Source: Dictyocoela muelleri (lineage: Eukaryota > Microsporidia). From it: a DNA stretch of 11,378 nucleotides. Every line of letters starts with the position of its first letter. The first letter of the stretch is position 1. The DNA lies in the NCBI GenBank assembly GCA_016256075.1, contig SDVU01000684.1, positions 1-11,378 on the forward strand. Reading direction: 5' to 3'. The notes beneath the pieces were generated by a model. The model had not been told where the DNA came from, did no database searches, and saw only the letters and a program-made list of their open reading frames with translations. A program made the translations under genes and the position numbers. Shown here in pieces: positions 6,331 through 11,378 of the stretch.

Positions 6331-6577
6331 GGTCTCTAATAGGAAATTAGTAAACACCCATACAAATAAGCTTAAGAAAAAAGAGAAAACATTTAGCTTG
6401 CCATGAGTTATTACTATGAGCTGCATATTTTTTGTCATTTGTAATTCTGTAAATATAATAACAATACAGATTTAAACGTAAAAAACACGCTACTAAAGTA
6501 GTAAGTCATGATTTGCTCGAATATGTTTTCCATTGGCTCAGTTTCACGTGTGTTTATTAATGTCCTATTAGGAGACC
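6331..6577. mobile_element. MITE with GGTCTC ends
   Basis: The left end GGTCTCTAATAGGAAATTAG is paired by the reverse complement of the right end, GGTCTCCTAATAGGACATTA. Diverged pairing continues inward for roughly 90 bases on each side (for example TAAACACCCAT versus TAAACACACGT). Length is 247 bp with no coding capacity. A possible duplication, AAAAATTT left and CCAAATTT right (6 of 8), would need five extra bases past the right end, so I leave it open. The ends resemble the GGTTCTCC ends of the 9458 element. Confidence 0.75.
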
Positions 6578-6700
6578 TAGTGCCAAATTTGTAATACCTC
6601 TTATTTTTTTAATTTCAAGTTTTAAACATATTTTTTGAGAATGCTAATTTAAAATATTTCAAAAATACATAATTGAAAAAATATTTTTTTAAAAATTAAT

Positions 6701-7090
6701 GGCTAGACATCTTACCGGTTTACATTCTTGAAATAAAATTTAACTGTGAAAGTTTAAATCTATCTAGCATTTCTTTGTATTATTAAATAATTAAGGTTTA
6801 ATTATTCTGTAAAAAATATGACAGTAATATACAATTGATATAGCTGATTAAGACATGGTCTAATATTAAAATTCATCAGCAAAGTTTAATAAGATACTGA
6901 ATCATTAGAAAATTGTAGCTCGATTCAAAAAAATGGTGATAAAAATCAAAATATTGCTTTTATCATATCAAGTCATTGAAAAAAACAAAAAACACGCATA
7001 AAGAGTGAGATCTCATGGGTTAAAAGTAATAGATATTTTGAACACTAGTCTTATCTCTCTAATTACCAAATTACTAGACAACTCAATAGA
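6701..7090 (+). repeat. SINE-like repeat copy E (diverged)
   Basis: On the plus strand the head GGCTAGACATCTTACCGGTT and the following CATTCTTGAAATAAAATTTA align with the heads of copies A to D (A-box region 6708-6718). The body word CAGTAATATAC followed by GATATAGCTGATTAAGA matches copy C. The end, AGACAACTCAATAG, matches the distal end of D (AGACAACTCACC in head-to-tail orientation). The resulting length, about 390 bp, agrees with C and D, which supports the alignment despite lower similarity. It is the only copy in this orientation. Confidence 0.5.
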
Positions 7091-7230
7091 TTAGGATCTT
7101 GTCAGTACCTAAAAAAAAACGATTTAAAACATTAAAATATAAAGATATTCTTAATAACAATAATTTTAATATCCAGGACTTTCATTAAACATTATGTTTA
7201 ACTCAAAAAATCAAAACTATATTATCAACT

Positions 7231-7896
7231 TTAATTTTCATTAATCTCTTTTAAAGCTTTATATAAAACCTGATCTCCATTCTTCAACTCGATAATTTTT
7301 TCTTCAGCAATCAAAATATTGATTATAGATTTAATTTCTTCATCTTTCAATTTATTGGCTAATACACCACTATTTAAGATTTGTTGTATATCATTAAACT
7401 TAACATTATCGTTATAATTTTCTTTAGATCCTTTTTTAACAATACTTTCAATAATTCTTGAAACTTCAACGACAAACTCAAAGTCAACGTCGTCATCTTC
7501 AAATAAAGAATTATTTAATTCTGGTGTCAAGTTACTTGCCATGTATACCTTTTGGGCACTTTTATAGCTTTTAAATGATTTGATTTTATTTTTAATTTCT
7601 AAATTTCTTAACAACTTCATGACTAAATTTTTAGGTATTCCGCTTTTAGATAATTCTCTAACTGTTATTCCTTTACTGCCAGACTCTTCAATCATGGTGA
7701 GTATTGATTGTTGTTCATTGATATTGTCACGATCAATGCTGAAATATTTATTATCTTTAATTGATATTTGTTTCTTTGAAACCATGGTTTTTAAAGCCAT
7801 TACTATTGTGCTTCTGCTCAGTCTAGGAAATTTTGTGAATATTTCTTGTTCACTTACGCCATCTGATTGATTGATGTAATCTTGAATTGGTTTCAT
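7231..7896 (-). CDS. RNA polymerase III subunit RPC6/RPC34
   Basis: A 221-residue protein of the RPC34 family, which sits in the RPC3-RPC6-RPC7 subcomplex, contacts TFIIIB and helps open pol III promoters. Two N-terminal winged-helix domains cover about 1-55 and 62-120: SEQEIFTKFPRLSRSTIVMA, then ILTMIEESGSKGITVRELSK and IPKNLVMKLLRNLEIKNKIK. KVYMASNLTPEL (116-127) equals human KVYMLYNLQPDR. DVDFEFVVEV (136-145) matches human DQDFESEFVEVL. A third winged helix (about 168-215) ends at QVLYKAL, equal to human MKLYRAV. The protein then stops after seven more residues, so the cysteine-rich C-terminal extension that holds a [4Fe-4S] cluster in human and archaeal relatives is absent. Usual length is near 316. 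The start is supported by a CCC two bases upstream. Confidence 0.9.
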   Translation of the reverse strand: MKPIQDYINQSDGVSEQEIFTKFPRLSRSTIVMALKTMVSKKQISIKDNKYFSIDRDNINEQQSILTMIEESGSKGITVRELSKSGIPKNLVMKLLRNLEIKNKIKSFKSYKSAQKVYMASNLTPELNNSLFEDDDVDFEFVVEVSRIIESIVKKGSKENYNDNVKFNDIQQILNSGVLANKLKDEEIKSIINILIAEEKIIELKNGDQVLYKALKEINEN

Positions 7897-7898
7897 TT

Positions 7899-7901
7899 GG
7901 G
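7899..7901 (-). promoter_or_regulatory. CCC-type start-site signal of the RPC6 gene
   Basis: On the minus strand CCC-AA-ATG precedes the RPC6 start codon at 7896. This is the third gene in the window with CCC within five bases of its ATG. Confidence 0.5.
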
Positions 7902-8035
7902 TGGAAATTATTTTTGCCGATTAAAACATTTGGACAGAAAAGGTTGATTGATTAAAACAGTTATCGTAAAAAATTAGATAAAAACAAGGATTTACAGCCA
8001 TGTTCAAACTTTTAATATATACTATAAATCATTAC

Positions 8036-8915
8036 TAGGGCAGTTAAGAATTTACATTTATAATCGCAAAATTTGCATGTAATATTTAAAAAATTGCATT
8101 TATATTTTTTTTTCTTGTATTTATGAATTTGAAGTTAAAATATAAAATTTTTTTTAATTAATTAAGTCGATTTTAGTCATATAAAACAATAAAAAAATAT
8201 TCGCATCAATATATTTATCATAATTTAACATTTTTTGAACTCAAAAAAACTAAGTTCGGAATATATTGTTGTATGTATGCAATAATACACCAAGATAAAA
8301 TTTATTTAAAGTTTTTGTATTAAACCGGCTAATATAAAGTATTTCACCAGATTAATTTCACATTAATAAACACGAATAAATATTTTACTATTTTTTTTAA
8401 ATATATTCTTTAATCTTTAGCGACGTTTATATTAACATATTTTATCAATTATGTTTTGAAGTAATTTCTAATGCAAGTTTATATCCCATGAAAGTGAACA
8501 GTTTGCGCATTTTTTTGTTTTTAAGCTTACATAATGGAATTTCGGCTTAAGTAACTGTTTTTACTAATTTATATAAAATATGGGTATTTTCTACGAATAA
8601 AAAACTTTGTTTCCTGAATATTTGACTATATATTATTATGTAGTAAGAAAATATGCTTTTTTGAATCTATGGCTGCAAACAGTATATTTTTTCGTATTGT
8701 ACAAAAATACACATAAATTTTTATAAATTCACAGTTGGATGTTTCTAAAATTCGCGTTTGTACAAATTTACTACTTAAGGACTGTTCATTTTTGCATACA
8801 GTTAAGCTTCGCTATTTAAAGGTAATAAAATATATATATGCAAAAAAAGCATTTATAATCTTTTTTTTTGCAATTTTTTGCAAATTATTTCTACTTCTTG
8901 CATTAAACTGCCCTA
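8036..8915. mobile_element. 880-bp non-autonomous TIR transposon, hAT-like, with perfect 8-bp duplication
   Basis: The element starts TAGGGCAGTTAA and ends with its inverse TTAAACTGCCCTA. It is flanked by ATCATTAC at 8028-8035 and again at 8916-8923, a perfect 8-bp target-site duplication. An 8-bp duplication with a YARNG terminus (TAGGG) is the hAT signature. Merlin also makes 8- to 9-bp duplications, so hAT is preferred but not certain. The perfect terminal match is only about 10 bases. Subterminal T-tract and GCATTTATA words recur near both ends. Inside, no ORF resembles a transposase; the longest candidate (64 codons) has no recognisable features. The intact duplication suggests a relatively young insertion. 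Confidence 0.85.
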
Positions 8916-8923
8916 ATCATTAC

Positions 8924-9449
8924 ACTTAAAAATATTTTATTGAGTTTTTAGAGCAATGTCTGCAAAAAGTCCAATATTCAAAAATTTTGATTTTTAACGA
9001 GATACATGACTAAAATCCCCTATTAATACAAAATTCGTGATTAAAAAAGTGACATGTAATGACTAAATTAGACTCTTTAAACACAAAACCTTGATAAGCA
9101 ATAACAAAACCGTAACAAAATTCTGAAATAATAATGTTTCAGCACAACTATAAAAGTTTGCCCTAATTTTGTTAGAACGATGGTTATGAATAGCAGTGAT
9201 TATGGCCAAAAAGAGGTTAATAGATACAATTTAAACATTATTAAGAATATTATTACATATTAAATGGCAATCCGCCAAATGTGGATCACGTATAAAAGAA
9301 ATTTTGTTTTGTTTATAATTATATATCGATTAATTGGCGATCTATAAATCTACAATTTATCTTTTTTAAATTTAGAATAGAAGCTATTCTATTTTATGAT
9401 ATATTCATAATTATAACTGCCATTAATTTTTATATGCATTACACGATGA
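8924..9449. other. intergenic, A+T-rich, few weak signals
   Basis: No gene is seen. An 8-base stem with a 3-base loop (TAGAATAG, AAG, CTATTCTA) lies at 9373-9391. TTAAATGGCAA at 9260-9270 is inverted (one mismatch) at 9817-9827, beyond the next MITE, so that MITE may sit inside an older element. Confidence 0.4.
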
Positions 9450-9457
9450 CAATATCC

Positions 9458-9788
9458 AGTTCTCCAACGGGTTCGTCACACCCCCACTTTTTAGTAAGCG
9501 TCATTCGTAAGATGAAATTGAATGATTCTTACTTTGATAGACACCAAATCACGACTTATCTTCAAATATAATCATAATAATTTTTTTACGGCTATATATG
9601 GATGTTTACAAAATTTTCCCCTTACGGAGAATTGTGTGAAACTTCCATATATAGCCGTAAAAAATTATTATGATTATATTTTTAAGATAATCATTATTTA
9701 AGGTCTATTCCAAGCAAGAATCATTTAATTTCCCTATACGGATGACGATTTACTAAAAAGAAGGGGAGTGACGAACCCGTTAGGAACC
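9458..9788. mobile_element. foldback MITE with long arms, GGTTC ends
   Basis: A 331-bp foldback. The left arm starts GTTCTCCAACGGGTTCGTCA (9459) and the right arm, reverse-complemented, starts GGTTCCTAACGGGTTCGTCA. The arms stay similar through TTTTTAGTAA, CGTCATYCGTA and AATGATTCTT to an inner near-perfect block around ACGGCTATATATGGA. The flanks CAATATCC (9450-9457) and CAAAATCA (9789-9796) match at 6 of 8, a plausible decayed 8-bp duplication. It has no ORF. A second copy starts at 11310. Confidence 0.85.
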
Positions 9789-9796
9789 CAAAATCA

Positions 9797-10186
9797 TAAA
9801 TTACCAACACGAAGAGTTGCCATTAAACCTTAATATTTTAAATCCTTTGTTCTTCATGTTCAAGTTATAGTTACCTAGGTCATAGGATTTTTGTTTCACA
9901 AATGAATAAGGGATTATTGGCTTATTCTCCAAAAATTTTTTAGTTTCACGGCCTTTCGCTGATAATATGGATATTAAGCTATATATTCAGAAAATTTTAT
10001 CATTCATTTGCTATAATCTACGGTCTTTGCATTGTGATACAAATTTCATTTTTATATTACAGGGTTATTCATTCACAGGTACTGTTCTATAATGGAGTAC
10101 AAAATAAACGGCATATAAAGAGCTTACTATAAACTGCAAATTACAATCATCCTAGATATATTACGAGACTCTTGCAAATGTTTTTT
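9797..10186. other. intergenic, no gene recognised
   Basis: A weak inverted repeat pairs TTTCACAAATGAATAAGG (about 9893-9910) with TTATTCATTCACAGG (about 10065-10079). It could be the ends of a decayed element of about 190 bp, but the match is short. Nothing else is identified. Confidence 0.35.
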
Positions 10187-10282
10187 AAATTTTTTTATAA
10201 TATTTATTCTCTAATTTGAACCATTTGCGAAGTTCGTGCGAAAATGGTAAAAAATTAGAGAATAAATGTTATTAAAAGATTT
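10187..10282. repeat. 96-bp near-perfect hairpin
   Basis: The left arm (AAATTTTTTTATAATATTTA, then TTCTCTAATTTGAACCATTT) pairs with the right arm (AAATGGTAAAAAATTAGAGA, then ATAAATGTTATTAAAAGATTT) around the small self-complementary centre CGAAGTTCG. It may be a very small foldback element. It lies upstream of the Merlin relic, and I see no duplication flanking it. Confidence 0.55.
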
Positions 10283-10301
10283 CAAGGTGCATGTCGGTTT
10301 T

Positions 10302-10340
10302 ATGTCAGTCTTAAATTTTTATGTCGGGTTTAGAATTTTT
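10302..10340. repeat. short direct repeat of about 20 bp, two units
   Basis: ATGTCAGTCTTAAATTTTT is followed by ATGTCGGGTTTAGAATTTTT, and ATGTCGGTTT at 10291 looks like a third partial unit. No function is visible. It lies just before the Merlin relic. Confidence 0.4.
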
Positions 10341-10360
10341 TTATATTTAACCCCTCAGAT

Positions 10361-11309
10361 GGCAAAAATTACAAAAATATGAAATTTTAAGAGAAGAAAC
10401 TAAATACATTGATGATGATATAATGGAGCTATGTATAGATGAATAATTTCTTGCTAATGCATTTAATACGCAGACGATACAGAACGAATTTCAGTTAGAT
10501 TAGGAATTTTAAGAAACAATATGTATTGTGACTTTTTCACAGAAGGCGTGTATGGTATATTATCGAAAAATGTACCAGAGGGTATAATATGATATTGTAG
10601 AAGACCATGTAAATTTACAAAAAGCATTATAAAAGGTATAGTTTTTGAAGTATGTAACTTCTAATGAAAACTATATTCAAAATAATGTATAAATTATTTA
10701 ACGATTCCCCCTTTTTGATATTTTTTATGATTTAGACAAACACATACCTACAGTTAGCGGCTATTCGGATCTGGTTAGAGAGGCTATTGTTTACATATAT
10801 CTTCTAATATTGATAAATTGGGGGATTATATGATTTAGGTAACCGAAAATTGTTGGAATATAATAAAGTTCGTTCTTTAAACGATAATATAACTGAAGAA
10901 GAATGAAAAATGGCCAATGTTACATGAGAAGCATTGAAAGAGGCACTAAAAAGTCTTTATAGTACCAAGAAAACATAAATTCAAACACTATAATACAGGT
11001 AATAGTGGAAAATGTGTTGCCAGTAACAATTATTATAACATATCAATGGAGGGTATATAGTACAGCGTTCAGACCTTTGCCTAATTATCAGCACAGTCTA
11101 AACCCGACCCCAAATTTTCTATATCCTATCAATGCCGAAAATTATACGCAAACTATAGAAGGGTTTAGGTCTCAAACTAGAAAATTTATACGTGATAGAA
11201 ATGGAATATCTCGAGAGCAACACTTCGAAATGCTTATCCAATTTATATGGCAATACAAGATCGAAAAAGGAGAAATATTTAATACTCTACTTATTTTATT
11301 AAAATATTT
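10361..11309 (+). pseudogene. decayed Merlin (IS1595-like) DDE transposase
   Basis: Two separated blocks carry the family's marks. At 10566-10649 one frame reads KNVPEGII, a stop, then YCRRPCKFTKSIIKGIVFE. This is the N-terminal zinc-ribbon end and following strand, with the usual Trp codon now TGA. At 10984-11309 one frame reads SNTIIQVIVENVLPVTIIIT, then QWRVYS, then NAENYTQTIEGF and a basic helix ending IQFIWQYKI. This is the C-terminal half of the DDE domain: the catalytic Glu is at 11158-11160, but the Asp expected before QW is Tyr (11041-11043). Between the blocks there are many stops and frame changes and I could not follow the first catalytic Asp. The frame stays open from 10984 but has no ATG. 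It runs straight into a MITE at 11310. The left end of the element was not found. Confidence 0.82.
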
Positions 11310-11378
11310 GGTTCTCCAACGGGTTAGTCATTCCCCCTCTTTTTTAGGAAATCGTCATCCGTAAGAGTAAATTAATTG
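11310..11378. mobile_element. second copy of the 9458 MITE, cut by window end
   Basis: GGTTCTCCAACGGGTTAGTC, then CCCCCTCTTTTTTAG and CGTCATCCGTAAG, follow the left arm of the 9458-9788 element almost base for base. The sequence continues beyond the window. It begins directly after the LLILLKY-coding end of the Merlin transposase, so it is either nested in that relic or abuts it. The last 18 codons of the apparent open frame there are MITE sequence, not transposase. Confidence 0.8.

Noticed and set aside
7580-7870. 96-codon reading frame on the plus strand
   Set aside because: It lies antisense within RPC6 and has no recognisable features beyond hydrophobic low-complexity sequence.
1374-7896. 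A bacterial origin or operon with ribosome binding sites
   Set aside because: U2AF, ERCC1 and RPC6 are strictly eukaryotic or eukaryote-type genes, no Shine-Dalgarno sequences precede the starts, and genes are widely spaced on both strands.
8735-8929. 64-codon reading frame on the plus strand
   Set aside because: It lies inside the 880-bp TIR element, crosses its right end and duplication, starts at a non-ATG codon and looks like random A+T-rich sequence.
11005-11364. An intact small gene of 119 codons
   Set aside because: It starts at GTG within a longer open stretch of a decayed Merlin transposase, and its last 18 codons are MITE sequence.

Overview
The window looks like nuclear DNA from a microsporidian (a fungus-related intracellular parasite) with an expanded, transposon-rich genome. 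The DNA is very A+T-rich. The four host genes are intronless and encode shortened versions of core eukaryotic proteins. Three of them carry a CCC tract 0 to 5 bases before the start codon, which is a known microsporidian start-site signal. The transposon relic is Merlin (IS1595/IS1016-like), a superfamily common in microsporidia. Only four genes in 11.4 kb points away from the compact genomes such as Encephalitozoon and toward a large, repeat-rich lineage. I cannot name the species.

Layout. Positions 1-1340 hold a cluster of repeats: three minus-strand copies (A, B, C) of a tRNA-headed, SINE-like element and one foldback MITE (520-791). Next come a U2AF small-subunit gene (1374-1892, +), a degenerate inverted-repeat element (2221-2446), and an ERCC1/Rad10 gene (2627-3211, +). 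A repeat-filled stretch follows: a possible hAT relic (3455-3765), SINE-like copy D (4141-4536, -), and a complex foldback MITE (4611-5075) made of nested palindromes and tandem units of about 88 bp. A Cfd1/Nbp35-type P-loop ATPase gene (5480-6169, +) has its 5' end tandemly duplicated just upstream. After it come another MITE (6331-6577), SINE-like copy E (6701-7090, +) and an RPC6/RPC34 gene (7231-7896, -). The right third has no host gene. It holds an 880-bp TIR element with a perfect 8-bp target-site duplication (8036-8915), a foldback MITE (9458-9788), a small hairpin (10187-10282) and a decayed Merlin transposase (about 10361-11309). That relic is interrupted by a second copy of the 9458 MITE, which runs off the window end.

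How the parts relate. The host genes serve separate housekeeping jobs: 3' splice-site recognition, nucleotide-excision and crosslink repair, cytosolic Fe-S assembly, and RNA polymerase III initiation. They do not form one system. The main novelty is in the repeats. At least five copies of a roughly 390-400 bp element share a tRNA-like pol III promoter head (A box, and B box in two copies), a short conserved block after the B box, and a shared tail. This looks like a tRNA-derived SINE family. Several MITEs here have termini starting GG or GC and (near-)8-bp duplications, which fits mobilisation by Merlin-type transposase. Other points worth a look are the duplicated 5' end of the ATPase gene, which makes a short decoy ORF, and the reductions in the host proteins: no C-terminal Fe-S region in RPC6, a CxC in place of CPxC in the ATPase, and altered zinc-finger and partner-binding sites in U2AF.
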